A stretch of 64,000 bases of DNA from the NCBI GenBank assembly GCA_013153525.1, contig JAADEG010000033.1:38739-102738 (forward strand), written 5' to 3'. The DNA comes from Thermodesulfobacteriota bacterium. GTDB taxonomy: Bacteria; Desulfobacterota; Thermodesulfobacteria; Thermodesulfobacteriales; Thermodesulfobacteriaceae. The notes beneath the pieces were generated by a model, which made no database searches, was not told the origin of the DNA, and saw nothing but the letters and a program-made list of their open reading frames with translations. Shown here in pieces: positions 38,480-49,000 of this stretch (positions within the stretch are counted from its first letter, which is position 1; each line of letters starts with the position of its first letter). The position numbers and the translations under genes are program-made.

Positions 38480-40357
38480 ATGGGGAAGTTTTTAAAAAAA
38501 GTAAATTCTCCAGCTGACATAAAGAAAATGAAAATCTCACACTTAAAAGCTCTTGCTCAAGAGATAAGGGAATACATAATAGATGTGGTTTCTAAAAACG
38601 GTGGTCACCTTGCCCCTAATCTTGGTACTGTAGAGCTTACCCTTGCACTTCACTATGTTTTTAACTCTCCTGAAGACAAAATCGTCTGGGATGTAGGGCA
38701 TCAGTGTTATACTCACAAGATTATAACAGGTAGAAAAGACAAGTTTCCAACCTTAAGACAATACAAAGGTATAGCAGGCTTTCCCAAAAGAAGCGAAAGT
38801 CCTCACGATGTGCTGGATACCGGACACAGTAGCACCTCTATTTCGGCTGGACTTGGAATGGCAACCGCTCTTAGAATGAAAAAAAGCAAAAAAGGAAAAA
38901 TAGTCGTAGTTATTGGAGACGGTTCTATCACTGCAGGACTTGCCTTTGAAGGTTTGAATAACGCAGGTTTTCAAAAAGAAGATCTGATAGTAATTTTAAA
39001 CGATAACGAGATGTCAATAGCTCCAAATGTAGGAGCTTTATCCTCTTTCGTTTCAAAAAGACTTACTGGAACATTTACCAGGTTCATAAAAAGGGAGCTT
39101 GAATCAATAGCTCACAAACTACCAGGCGGAGAGGGTTTTATTAACTTTCTTAAAAAAGGAGAAGAGCTTTTAAAAGTGGCTATATCTCCTGGAGCACTTT
39201 TTACTGCATTAAACTTTGAATACATAGGACCTGTTAATGGACACGACATAGAAACCCTTATAGACATTTTAAAAAACATTAAAAAAATGCGCGGTCCTAT
39301 TTTGTTTCATGTAATTACTAAAAAAGGAAAAGGTTACATCTATGCAGAAAAAGATCCTGAAACTTTTCACGGAGTAGGACCTTTTGATGTAAAAACAGGC
39401 AAAGTAAAAAAGTCAGAAAACGAACCTCCGTCTTATACTGAAATTTTTGGAAGAACCATGTTAAGACTTGCTGAAATTGAGCCAAGGTTAATAGCAATTA
39501 CAGCTGCGATGAGGTCTGGAACAGGGCTTAAAGCCTTTTCTGAAAAGTATCCAGACAGGTTTTTTGATGTGGGGATATGTGAACAACACGCAGTAACTTT
39601 TGCAACGGGTTTGGCATTAGAGGGATTTATTCCGGTTTGTGCGATTTACTCAACCTTTTTACAGAGGGCTTACGATCAGATTATTCACGATGTGGCACTT
39701 AACAACGCAAAAGTAATTTTTGCAATAGACAGAGCAGGGCTCGTTGGTGAAGACGGTCCTACGCACCACGGTGCATTTGACCTGAGTTACTTAAGACCAG
39801 TGCCAGGACTTACTATTATGGCTCCAAAAGACGAAAACGAGCTTCAACACATGCTTTACAGTGCTCTCAAGTATCCAGGAGCAGTTGCAGTAAGATATCC
39901 AAGAGGAGCAGGACACGGCGTTAGCCTTGACTGGAATCTAAAAGAATTACCCTTTGGAAAAGGAGAGGTTTTAAAAGAGGGAAAGGACATTCTTATTCTC
40001 GGAATAGGACACATCGTTTACGAGGCATTAAAAGCAGCAGAGGAACTTGAAAAAAAAGGATACTCCGTAGCAGTTATAAATGCAAGATTTTTAAAACCTC
40101 TTGATTCTGAACTTATTTTGTCTTATGCCTCAAAAATTCCATTTATAATAACCGCTGAGGAAAACTCAATTAATGGAGGATTTGGTTCTGCTGTTGCAGA
40201 ACTTTTAATGGATGCTGGAATAACTCCAAGAGGATTTAAAAGGATAGGTATTCCAGATCAGTTTATAGAACACGGTGATTTAAAAACCCTTAGAAAAATT
40301 TGCGGGCTTACCTGGGAAAACATTTATAACCAGGCTTTAAGCCTGATAGAGAGATAA
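38480..40357 (+). CDS. dxs: 1-deoxy-D-xylulose-5-phosphate synthase; start corrected to ATG 38480
   Basis: VGHQCYTHKIITGRKD; GDGSITAGLAFEGLNNAG; DRAGLVGEDGPTHHG. Confidence 0.97.
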   Translation: MGKFLKKVNSPADIKKMKISHLKALAQEIREYIIDVVSKNGGHLAPNLGTVELTLALHYVFNSPEDKIVWDVGHQCYTHKIITGRKDKFPTLRQYKGIAGFPKRSESPHDVLDTGHSSTSISAGLGMATALRMKKSKKGKIVVVIGDGSITAGLAFEGLNNAGFQKEDLIVILNDNEMSIAPNVGALSSFVSKRLTGTFTRFIKRELESIAHKLPGGEGFINFLKKGEELLKVAISPGALFTALNFEYIGPVNGHDIETLIDILKNIKKMRGPILFHVITKKGKGYIYAEKDPETFHGVGPFDVKTGKVKKSENEPPSYTEIFGRTMLRLAEIEPRLIAITAAMRSGTGLKAFSEKYPDRFFDVGICEQHAVTFATGLALEGFIPVCAIYSTFLQRAYDQIIHDVALNNAKVIFAIDRAGLVGEDGPTHHGAFDLSYLRPVPGLTIMAPKDENELQHMLYSALKYPGAVAVRYPRGAGHGVSLDWNLKELPFGKGEVLKEGKDILILGIGHIVYEALKAAEELEKKGYSVAVINARFLKPLDSELILSYASKIPFIITAEENSINGGFGSAVAELLMDAGITPRGFKRIGIPDQFIEHGDLKTLRKICGLTWENIYNQALSLIER

Positions 40358-40359
40358 AA

Positions 40360-42558
40360 ATGGTTACTTTAAGCAAAATACTTGACCAAATTCAAAGTTA
40401 CTTACCTGGTTGTAATACGAGGTTAGTAGAGAAGGCATACGAGTGGGCTGCTAAGCTCCACGATGGGCAGTTTAGGAAGTCAGGAGAGCCGTATCTTTCC
40501 CATCCAATGGAGGTTGCATACATTCTCGCTCAAATGAAACTTGACCTTCCAACCATAGCAGCTGGTCTTCTTCACGACGCAGTAGAAGACTGCGACATCA
40601 CTATAGAGGACATAAAAAAAGAATTTGGAGAAGAAGTAGCCTTTATAGTTGACGGAGTTACCAAGTTAAAAACTCTTCCAGGTCCTATAAACAAAATCAC
40701 TAAGCAAGCAGAAAACCTTAGAAAGATCATTCTTGCGATGTCAAAGGACTTAAGAGTTATTTTGGTCAAGCTTGCAGACAGATTGCACAACATGCGCACT
40801 CTTCAGTATCAACCAGAGCACAAAAGACAGAGAATTGCAAGGGAAACCCTTGAAATATACGCTCCTCTTGCAGCAAGACTTGGAATAGACTGGGTAAAAA
40901 GCGAGCTTGAAGACCTGTCTTTTAAGTATCTTTATCCAAGGGAATACGAAAGACTCAAAAAAGAAGTAGAAAAACGAATTTCAGCATCTCAAGAATATGT
41001 TGAAAAGGTAAAAAGAATCCTGAGTGACTTACTTAAAGAACACAACATTCAGGGAAGAGTTCTTGGAAGAGTTAAGCACCTTTACAGTATTTACAGAAAG
41101 TTGCAAAAGTACGGACTTACAATAGACGACCTTGATCAAATATACGACATAATTGGATTTAGAATAATAGTAAATACCGTTGAAGAATGTTACAAAACGC
41201 TTGGTCTCGTACACGCTCTGTGGACTCCTATTCCAAATAGGATAAAAGACTACATCAGCCTTCCTAAACCAAACATGTATCAGAGTCTTCATACAACTGT
41301 TATTGGACCAGAGGGTAAAAAGGTAGAGATTCAAATAAGAACAGAATACATGGATAAAGTAGCAAACGAGGGAATTGCAGCGCACTTTCTTTACAAAGAA
41401 GGATTTTTTACCACTGCAAACAAGCACACCCAATACAAGTATTTACAGTGGTTAAACAAGTTGATAGAGCTTCAAAAGGAACTTAAGCATCCAAGGGAAT
41501 TTCTTGAGTCACTCAAACTTGACCTCTTTCCAGAGGAAATTTATGTGTTTACTCCAAAAGGAGATGTTATTACCCTTCCTGTAGGTGCAACCCCTCTTGA
41601 CTTTGCATACACTATTCACACAGAGATTGGGCATCATTGCGTCAGGGCTTATGTAAACGACAAACTCGTTCCCCTTGACTACAAACTTGAAACAGGGGAC
41701 ATAGTAAAAATAGAAACCTCCCCTTATCAAAAGCCGAGTAGAGATTGGTTGAAGATAGTAGTTACAGGAAGAGCTAAGAGTAGAATTAAACAGTGGTTTA
41801 AACGGGAAGAAAAAGAGAAACTTATTTCTCTTGGTAAAGAGCTTATTTTAAAGGAATTTAAGAAAAAAGACATCCCTCACGCCTTTTTAATGAAGGAAGA
41901 CTCTGAAGAAGTAAAAAAGATCGTGGAATACTTTGGAGCAAAGGACATAACGGAGTTATTTTATCTTGTAGGAAGTGCCAAGATAACTCCAAAACAGGTA
42001 GCAAGGTTCGTTGAAAAGGAAATTTTTGCCAGGGAAGAGAAAGAAGAAAAAAGGGTTCAAGAGACTAAACAAGTTATTACAGTAGAAAAAGAAAGACCTT
42101 TTATTCCAACTCCTCCTTCAGGAGACATAATCGTCGTAGATGGTACAGATAATGTGTTGTTTCACCTTGCTAAGTGTTGCAAACCCATTCCAGGTGACGA
42201 AATTATAGGTTACATTACTCGTGGAAAAGGAATTTCAGTACACAGAATAGACTGTCCAAATTTAAAAGATCTTGATCCAGACAGGTTTATAGATGTAAGG
42301 TGGGGTAAACTTGACAATCAAACCTATCCGGTGCACCTTTCAATAGTGTGTATAGACAGAAAAGGTCTTCTTGCCAACATATCTTCAGTTATTGCGTCTT
42401 CAGAAAGTAACATTTTAAAAGCAGAGGTCAAAACTACTACGGATAAAAAGGCGTTTTTTGACTTTTACATAGAGGTTACTAACAAGGATCACTTAGACAA
42501 AATAATTTCTAACATATTTAAAGTTGAAGGGGTTTTAAGCGTGGAAAGGAGGTTTTAA
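40360..42558 (+). CDS. RelA/SpoT family (p)ppGpp synthetase/hydrolase
   Basis: HD domain AAGLLHDAVEDCDIT; synthetase KPNMYQSLHTTVIGPEGKKVEIQIRT; TGS and ACT domains. Confidence 0.96.
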   Translation: MVTLSKILDQIQSYLPGCNTRLVEKAYEWAAKLHDGQFRKSGEPYLSHPMEVAYILAQMKLDLPTIAAGLLHDAVEDCDITIEDIKKEFGEEVAFIVDGVTKLKTLPGPINKITKQAENLRKIILAMSKDLRVILVKLADRLHNMRTLQYQPEHKRQRIARETLEIYAPLAARLGIDWVKSELEDLSFKYLYPREYERLKKEVEKRISASQEYVEKVKRILSDLLKEHNIQGRVLGRVKHLYSIYRKLQKYGLTIDDLDQIYDIIGFRIIVNTVEECYKTLGLVHALWTPIPNRIKDYISLPKPNMYQSLHTTVIGPEGKKVEIQIRTEYMDKVANEGIAAHFLYKEGFFTTANKHTQYKYLQWLNKLIELQKELKHPREFLESLKLDLFPEEIYVFTPKGDVITLPVGATPLDFAYTIHTEIGHHCVRAYVNDKLVPLDYKLETGDIVKIETSPYQKPSRDWLKIVVTGRAKSRIKQWFKREEKEKLISLGKELILKEFKKKDIPHAFLMKEDSEEVKKIVEYFGAKDITELFYLVGSAKITPKQVARFVEKEIFAREEKEEKRVQETKQVITVEKERPFIPTPPSGDIIVVDGTDNVLFHLAKCCKPIPGDEIIGYITRGKGISVHRIDCPNLKDLDPDRFIDVRWGKLDNQTYPVHLSIVCIDRKGLLANISSVIASSESNILKAEVKTTTDKKAFFDFYIEVTNKDHLDKIISNIFKVEGVLSVERRF

Positions 42559-42573
42559 CCCCTTTCCACGGAT

Positions 42574-42771
42574 TTACCTTACTGCCTTTTGAACTTTTCC
42601 TGCTTTAAGGCACCTGGTGCAAACCTTCATGCGTTTAACCTGACCATTGGGAAGTTTTACCCTTACTCTTTGAATGTTAGGATACCACCATCTTCCAGCT
42701 CTTTTTCCAGAGTGACTTACTTTGTGTCCAGAATGGGGACCTCTTCCACAAATTTCACAAATTTTGGACAT
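42574..42771 (-). CDS. rpmB: 50S ribosomal protein L28
   Basis: CEICGRGPHSGHKVSHSGKRAGRWWYPNIQRVRV. Confidence 0.95.
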   Translation of the reverse strand: MSKICEICGRGPHSGHKVSHSGKRAGRWWYPNIQRVRVKLPNGQVKRMKVCTRCLKAGKVQKAVR

Positions 42772-42934
42772 AGCTTTACCTCCTCAGGTTTTTGAGTAGG
42801 ACTTTCCAAGCGTCCTAAAGTTTAAACTAATAAAAAATTTTTTCAAGATTTTCTTTATGTCTTAGGTGAATATTTTAATTTACCCTGTAAAAAAATAAAA
42901 AAATTAAGGTATAATTTCAAAAAGGGATTAAATT

Positions 42935-43399
42935 ATGAAGTGCCCAAAGTGTAAGCAATCCGACACGAAAGTAATAGATTCAAGAATTATAGAAGATGGT
43001 TTTACTATAAGAAGAAGGAGAGAATGTGCAAACTGTGGCTACAGGTTTACTACTTACGAAAAAATAGAACTAAATGTAATGATAGTTAAAAAAGACGGAA
43101 GAAGAGAACCTTATAACAGAGAAAAACTTCTTGCTGGAATAAGAAAAGCGTGTCACAAAAGACCAATTAGTGAACACCTTATAAAAAAGTTTATAGACGA
43201 ACTTGAGCTTGACCTTATTCAAAAAGGAGAAAAAGAGATTCCGTCTTCTTACATAGGGGAAAAGGTAATGAGTGCTTTGAAAGAATGGGATAAAGTTGCT
43301 TACATAAGATTTGCTTCTGTTTACAAAGAATTTAAAGGGGTTGACGAATTTATACTACAAATAAAGGAATTGGGAGATGAATCAGGAAGTAAAGAATAG
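42935..43399 (+). CDS. nrdR: Transcriptional repressor NrdR
   Basis: MKCPKCKQSDTKVIDSRIIEDGFTIRRRRECANCGYRFTTYEK. Confidence 0.96.
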   Translation: MKCPKCKQSDTKVIDSRIIEDGFTIRRRRECANCGYRFTTYEKIELNVMIVKKDGRREPYNREKLLAGIRKACHKRPISEHLIKKFIDELELDLIQKGEKEIPSSYIGEKVMSALKEWDKVAYIRFASVYKEFKGVDEFILQIKELGDESGSKE

Positions 43400-44105
43400 G
43401 CTCGTATTTCCCTTGGATGTATCTACTGAAGACGAGGCTATTTTTTGGATAGACAAACTAAAGGACTATGTAGGAGTTTTTAAGATAGGGCTTGAACTTT
43501 TTACAGCCTGTGGACCGAGGATTATTGATAGAATAAAAGAAAAAACCCAGGCTAAAATTTTTCTTGATTTAAAGTTAAACGACATACCAAATACCATTCT
43601 TCGTACGATAAGAGTAATTTCAAACCTTGGGGTGGACTGGGTTACTGTTCACATTCTTTCTGGAGAAAAGGCTTTTAAAACTGCCGTAGATACTGCTTAC
43701 AACAATCTAAAAATAATAGGCGTAACCATTCTTACTTCCTTGGATAGGGCTGAGCTTCTCGCATTAGGTTTTAACGGAGAGCTGGTAAGAGAGATAAAAG
43801 ATCTCGTATTTCACCTTGCAAAGATAATATGGCTTGCTGGAGGAGATGGAATAGTTTGTTCTCCAAAAGAGGTATATCAAATAAAACAAGCTTTTCCAGA
43901 ACTCATTACTGTTGTTCCAGGAATAAGGCTTAAAGAATCAGAAGACGATCAAATAAGAGTAGCTACACCTTACGAAGCAACCAAGGCAGGTGCAGATTAC
44001 TTGGTAGTTGGCAGACCTATAAGGGATGCCTTTTCTCCAATAGAGGTTTGTAAAAAAGTGCTTGAAGAAATAGAAAAGGCTTTGAAAGAGAAAGAAAATG
44101 CTTAG
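43377..44105 (+). CDS. pyrF: Orotidine-5'-phosphate decarboxylase
   Basis: FPLDVSTEDEA; KIFLDLKLNDIPNTI; VVPGIR. Confidence 0.93.
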   Translation: MNQEVKNRLVFPLDVSTEDEAIFWIDKLKDYVGVFKIGLELFTACGPRIIDRIKEKTQAKIFLDLKLNDIPNTILRTIRVISNLGVDWVTVHILSGEKAFKTAVDTAYNNLKIIGVTILTSLDRAELLALGFNGELVREIKDLVFHLAKIIWLAGGDGIVCSPKEVYQIKQAFPELITVVPGIRLKESEDDQIRVATPYEATKAGADYLVVGRPIRDAFSPIEVCKKVLEEIEKALKEKENA

Positions 44106-45201
44106 AAGAGGAGCAGTTGACTTACCGCTTCACGGAGGAAGGTGCCCAAGATGGTTATTTGAAAAAATGGTAAGATTAAGTAGAGCTATCCTTCTTTTAA
44201 TTGTAGAAGAATTTGGTAGAGAGGAGCTTTTAAAAAGACTTACTGATCCGATGTGGTTTCAGGCTCTTGGGTGTTTGCTTGGTTTTGATTGGCATTCTTC
44301 TGGTCTTACCACTACAGTAGGAGGAGCTATTAAACAGGCGTTAAAGCCGTGTTTTAAAGAAATAGGTATCTTTATATGTGGAGGAAAAGGAAAAACTGCT
44401 CTTTCAACTCCAAAAGAGATTGAATTTTGGGCAGAAAAGTGCGCACTTTCAAATAAAACACTTGAATTAACGAATTACAGCAGACTTGCAGCAAGAATAG
44501 ATAACAACGCAATTCAGGATGGATTTTCCATTTATTATCACCTGTTTGTCTTTACTAAAGACGGTAGCTGGGGAGTAATTCAGCAAGGAATGGACGAAAT
44601 TTCAGGATACGCAAGAAGGTATCACTGGTACAGTTGTTTTGTAAAGGATCCTTGTGTAGAACCTCATTCAGCGATTGTTTCACAACTTAAAAAACAGCTC
44701 GTTTTAAATCTTGTGGCTAAGGAAAGCTTTGATGTTCAGCAGTCAATGGTAAAGCTTTTACAGGAGGACTTATCTAAGGTAATGAAGGAGTTAAAGCTTT
44801 TTACTTATGGAGAGATTTTTAGGTTTAAAGAGGATCACAGGCTTGATATAAGGGATCTGAAACCAGAGTCTTTAAAAAAGGTTTGGGAGAAGACCTATAA
44901 TAATCCTCCAGAAGACTTTAAAAGGCTAATTTTAACTCCTGGGCTTGGAGCTAAAAGTTTGAGAGCTCTTACTCTTGCAGCAGAGATCATTTACGATGTA
45001 AAGGCTTCAAGAAAAGATCCAGCTGTTTATAGTTATGCTCACGGTGGAAAAGACGGTCATCCTTATAAGGTTAACAAAAAAATTTATGAAAATACTATCG
45101 TAGAGCTTGAAGAAATTTTAAAGAGGATTAAAGTAGGGGAATATGAAAGGGCAAAGCTGTTTAAGAGGTTACCTCGGTTGTTTTATTCTTCCCAATTTTA
45201 A
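44098..45201 (+). CDS. DUF763 family protein
   Basis: RRGAVDLPLHGGRCPRWLFEKM; LGFDWHSSGLTTTV; LTPGLGAKSLRALTL. Confidence 0.88.
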   Translation: MLRRGAVDLPLHGGRCPRWLFEKMVRLSRAILLLIVEEFGREELLKRLTDPMWFQALGCLLGFDWHSSGLTTTVGGAIKQALKPCFKEIGIFICGGKGKTALSTPKEIEFWAEKCALSNKTLELTNYSRLAARIDNNAIQDGFSIYYHLFVFTKDGSWGVIQQGMDEISGYARRYHWYSCFVKDPCVEPHSAIVSQLKKQLVLNLVAKESFDVQQSMVKLLQEDLSKVMKELKLFTYGEIFRFKEDHRLDIRDLKPESLKKVWEKTYNNPPEDFKRLILTPGLGAKSLRALTLAAEIIYDVKASRKDPAVYSYAHGGKDGHPYKVNKKIYENTIVELEEILKRIKVGEYERAKLFKRLPRLFYSSQF

Positions 45202-45302
45202 AGATTTAAAGAAAAATGTATAAAAATTTAAAAAAACCGAAAAAAATAATTTTGTAAAAGGGATATGCGGCTTCTAAAAGACGATTTTTAGTAAAATAGA
45301 GC

Positions 45303-45329
45303 TTGACATTTAGTGAGAATAGTTAAAAT
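45303..45329 (+). promoter_or_regulatory. Candidate promoter for the dsr operon
   Basis: TTGACA (45303-45308) - 15 nt - TAAAAT (45324-45329). Confidence 0.45.
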
Positions 45330-45346
45330 ATAAAGGTAAACTAAGT

Positions 45347-45937
45347 ATGGGGCAGAAAGGGAATCAATTTTCAAGAGAGATGCAAGAGTACTTAGAGGAG
45401 AGGGAAGGAAAAATTTTAAAAAAGTGGAAGCAGCTTTTTTGGGAGAGTTTTGGAGAGGAAGCAAAGAGGTTTTTCACGAGGGAGGTAGATCAATTCCAGA
45501 ATCCTTTTGGGTATCGTGTTGACGAAAGTTTTGAGGGTTTATTAAGACAGATTTTTGGAGATTTTGATTGGGAGCAGATAGGGTATCATCTTGATCGGTT
45601 GGTTCAAATGAGAGCTGTTCAAGAGACAGAACCTTCAAAGGCGTTGTTTTTATTTTTCCAGTTAAAGAGGGTATTAAGGGAGGAGGTTGGAGAAAAGATA
45701 ATAAAAAAGTTTGGAGCTGAGGAGTACTTAAAACTTGAAGATAGGGTTAATGCAATTTTAGTCAAGGCATTTGATTTTTACATGAAGTATCGGGAAAGAT
45801 TGTATCAATTAAAGTACGAGGAATGGAAGAGAAACAACTTTTTGCTTTTGAAAAAAGCAGGGGTTGCTTTTGACATGTTAGAAGGGATGCCAGTTGAAAG
45901 TTTTGATAAGGAGGGTAAAGAAAAGAAGTATCAATAA
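45347..45937 (+). CDS. RsbRD N-terminal-domain-like protein upstream of dsrM
   Basis: Helical globin/sensor-like protein (EEREGKILKKWKQLFWESFG...) in the position where RsbRD-like genes precede dsrM in sulfate reducers. Confidence 0.7.
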   Translation: MGQKGNQFSREMQEYLEEREGKILKKWKQLFWESFGEEAKRFFTREVDQFQNPFGYRVDESFEGLLRQIFGDFDWEQIGYHLDRLVQMRAVQETEPSKALFLFFQLKRVLREEVGEKIIKKFGAEEYLKLEDRVNAILVKAFDFYMKYRERLYQLKYEEWKRNNFLLLKKAGVAFDMLEGMPVESFDKEGKEKKYQ

Positions 45938-45961
45938 AAATAAAAAGAGAGGGAGAGAGGT

Positions 45962-46990
45962 ATGAATGTAGTGGGAAGTTTTCTAATTTTTGTTATTTTG
46001 CTTTTAATTCCGTGGATAGGTGTAGGGGCTTTACACTTAAATGCTTTGTTTGGAATAGTAATACCTTATTGTGCGTTTTTAATTTTTATGGTGGGGCTTA
46101 TATGGCGAATGATTAATTGGGCAAGGTCGCCACAGCCATTTAAGATTCCCACCACATGTGGTCAGCAAAAGAGCCTCTCTTGGATTAAGTATAGTCGTTT
46201 AGAATCACCTTTTACTACATTTGATGTAATTTTAAGAATGTTTTTTGAAGTCGTATTTTTTAGAAGCCTTTTTAGAAACCTAAAAGCAGAGCTTCAAGGA
46301 AAAAGGCTTATTTATGGGTCTTCAAAGTGGCTTTGGCTTGGAGCTATTTTGTTTCATTGGAGCTTTTTTATAATTTTGATAAGACATCTTAGATTTTTTA
46401 CTAATCCTGTACCAAGTATAGTTTCTGGACTTGATTTTATAGACAGTTTTGTTCACAGTTTTGGTGTTCCACCAGTATTTATTACTGACATTTTGATTCT
46501 CGCAGGGCTTACTTTTCTCCTTTTAAGAAGGCTTATAGATCCCAAGGTTTCTTATATTTCTCACGGATCTGACTACTTCCCTCTGTTTTTACTTCTTGGT
46601 ATTGTTTCTACTGGTGTTTTAATGAGGTATGCTTTAAAAGTTGACATATACGGAATTAAGCACCTTACCTTAGGACTTATAAGTTTACATCCTACAATTC
46701 CTCAGGATGTAGGTACTATATTTTACATTCATCTCTTTTTAGTTTCTTGTCTTGCAGCGTACTTTCCGTTTAGTAAACTTGTGCACATGGTTGGAGTATT
46801 CTTTAGTCCAACCAGAAATATGGCAAACAACAATCGTGCAGTAAGACATGTTAATCCTTGGGATTACCCAGTTAAATATACTACTTACTGTGAGTGGCAG
46901 GAAAGGTTTAGAGATCTGCTTGAGCAGGCTGGTTTACCTATAGATGAGGAATGGTGTAAAGATCAACAAACTCAGAAAACTCAGGGATAA
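45962..46990 (+). CDS. dsrM: Sulfite reduction-associated complex DsrMKJOP cytochrome b subunit DsrM
   Basis: NarI-like multi-TM cytochrome b; followed by dsrKJOP. Confidence 0.93.
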   Translation: MNVVGSFLIFVILLLIPWIGVGALHLNALFGIVIPYCAFLIFMVGLIWRMINWARSPQPFKIPTTCGQQKSLSWIKYSRLESPFTTFDVILRMFFEVVFFRSLFRNLKAELQGKRLIYGSSKWLWLGAILFHWSFFIILIRHLRFFTNPVPSIVSGLDFIDSFVHSFGVPPVFITDILILAGLTFLLLRRLIDPKVSYISHGSDYFPLFLLLGIVSTGVLMRYALKVDIYGIKHLTLGLISLHPTIPQDVGTIFYIHLFLVSCLAAYFPFSKLVHMVGVFFSPTRNMANNNRAVRHVNPWDYPVKYTTYCEWQERFRDLLEQAGLPIDEEWCKDQQTQKTQG

Positions 46991-47002
46991 GGAGGTAAAG
47001 AT

Positions 47003-48613
47003 ATGGCTCTTCCCAAACCAGACGAACTGTTACAAGATGTAAACTTAAATAAGATGCCTGATAAGCATTGGATGGATATAAAAACAGAGTTTAAGCCTGG
47101 GCGTTATTGTTACGCAGTAGAACCCCAGGTAATGGAAGACTTAGGACTTCCTCACATGGGGAACTGGCAACCCCATGACGAAAAATGGCCACTTCCTGAA
47201 AATTGGAAACAGATAGTTTTTGATGCTTTAAAGACGAGACTTGATAGGTTTAGGTCTTTTAAACTTTTTATGGATATTTGTGTAAGATGTGGAGCTTGTG
47301 CTGATAAGTGCCACTTTTTCCTTGGAACGGGTGATCCTAAGAACATGCCTGTTTTGAGAGCAGAGCTCGTAAGGTCTATTTTAAAAGGCGAATTTTCCAC
47401 ATTTGGAAAGATATTTGGAAGACTTGCAGGAGCTCGTCAGCTTACAGAAGAAGTAATAAAAGAATGGTTTTATTACTTCTATCAGTGTACGGAATGTAGA
47501 AGGTGCTCTGTATTTTGTCCTTATGGAATTGACACCGCAGAAATTACGATACTTATGAGAGAAGTTCTTCACGAGCTTGGTATTGCGATTGACTGGGCAA
47601 TGAAACCTGTTCGTTTTTCTCACTTCGTTGGTAACCACATTGGAATTCAACCTCACACGATGAAAGAAATTATTGAATACTTGGTAGCAGACATTGAAGA
47701 AATTACAGGAGTTAAAATAGAGGTTCCTTTTAATAAGAAAGGAGCAGAAATTCTCTTCGTTGCACCTTCTGGAGACTACTTTGCTGATCCAGGAATTTAC
47801 AACTTTATGGGATACTTAATTCTTTTCCATCACATAGGACTTGATTATACTATAAGTACTTATGCTTCAGAGTCTGGAAACTTTGGATTCTTTAATAAAC
47901 TTGAGCTTGCAAAGAAACTTCACGCAAAGATTTACGAAGAAGCAAAGAGACTTAAGGTTAAGTGGATTCTTGGTGGTGAATGTGGTCACATGTGGAGAGT
48001 TTGGCATCAGTATCACAACACTTGGTTTGGACCTGTTGACTTTCTTGAGGTACCAAAGTCACCAATTACTGGTACTGTATTTGAGCATGCAAAAGATAAC
48101 AAGATCGTGCACATTTGTGAATTTACTGCAGACCTTATTGCTCACGGAAAGTTAAAGTTAGATCCGTCCAGAAACGATCACATAGTGGTAACATTTCACG
48201 ATTCTTGTAACCCAACCCGTGGAATGGGAATAATGGAAGAACCAAGATTTATTTTAAAGCATGTATGTAATAACTTCGTTGAAATGCCAGAAAATACTAT
48301 AAGAGAAAAGACTTTCTGTTGTGGAAGTGGAGCAGGATTAAATACAGACGAATACATGGAAATGCGTATGAGGGGAGGATTTCCGAGAGCAAATGCAGTA
48401 GAATATGTACACAAGAATTACGGAGTAAATCACCTTGCGTGTATATGTGCAATTGACAGAGCGGTATTTCCAGCTCTTATGGAATACTGGGTACCTGAAG
48501 TCTCTGTATGTGGAGTTCACGAGCTCGTAGGAAATGCTATAGTATTAGACGGAGAGAAGGAGAGAACAACGGATCTTAGATATCGTCCATTAAAAGGCAA
48601 GGAGGGGGTATAA
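47003..48613 (+). CDS. dsrK: DsrMKJOP iron-sulfur/heterodisulfide-reductase-like subunit DsrK
   Basis: CVRCGACADKCHF, CTECRRCSVFCPYG, CCG domain FCCGSGAG. Confidence 0.95.
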   Translation: MALPKPDELLQDVNLNKMPDKHWMDIKTEFKPGRYCYAVEPQVMEDLGLPHMGNWQPHDEKWPLPENWKQIVFDALKTRLDRFRSFKLFMDICVRCGACADKCHFFLGTGDPKNMPVLRAELVRSILKGEFSTFGKIFGRLAGARQLTEEVIKEWFYYFYQCTECRRCSVFCPYGIDTAEITILMREVLHELGIAIDWAMKPVRFSHFVGNHIGIQPHTMKEIIEYLVADIEEITGVKIEVPFNKKGAEILFVAPSGDYFADPGIYNFMGYLILFHHIGLDYTISTYASESGNFGFFNKLELAKKLHAKIYEEAKRLKVKWILGGECGHMWRVWHQYHNTWFGPVDFLEVPKSPITGTVFEHAKDNKIVHICEFTADLIAHGKLKLDPSRNDHIVVTFHDSCNPTRGMGIMEEPRFILKHVCNNFVEMPENTIREKTFCCGSGAGLNTDEYMEMRMRGGFPRANAVEYVHKNYGVNHLACICAIDRAVFPALMEYWVPEVSVCGVHELVGNAIVLDGEKERTTDLRYRPLKGKEGV

Positions 48614-48616
48614 AAA

Positions 48617-49000
48617 ATGTATAATGCAGGTAAAGTAATAGCGGGAATTATAGTATTTATAGTATTTTTTACTACTCCTATTTGGTTAAACTTTGGAAAA
48701 GTAGAGGCGATACCTAAGATACCTGTACCAAAGAAAGGGCAATGTGTTGAACCAGCTGCTATTATGAGGGCGTATCACATGAAGATTTTAGATCACTGGA
48801 GAAAAATGGCTATAAGACATAATAAGTACATATACATCAATTCAGAAGGAAGAAAAATAAGAATAAGTCTTCAGAAAACATGTTTAAAGTGCCATGCTAA
48901 TAAGGAACAGTTTTGTGATAAGTGCCACGAATTTGTAGTGGCACATCCTGATTGTTGGCATTGTCACTTTAGTAAGAAGGAGGCACAGAGATGGCAATAA
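48617..49000 (+). CDS. dsrJ: DsrMKJOP triheme cytochrome c subunit DsrJ
   Basis: Three CxxCH motifs (CLKCH, CDKCH, CWHCH), N-terminal signal anchor. Confidence 0.93.
   Translation: MYNAGKVIAGIIVFIVFFTTPIWLNFGKVEAIPKIPVPKKGQCVEPAAIMRAYHMKILDHWRKMAIRHNKYIYINSEGRKIRISLQKTCLKCHANKEQFCDKCHEFVVAHPDCWHCHFSKKEAQRWQ

Noticed and set aside
41029-41433. Minus-strand 134-aa ORF inside rel
   Set aside because: Antisense to a conserved RelA/SpoT gene; Cys/Tyr/Val-rich composition typical of shadow ORFs
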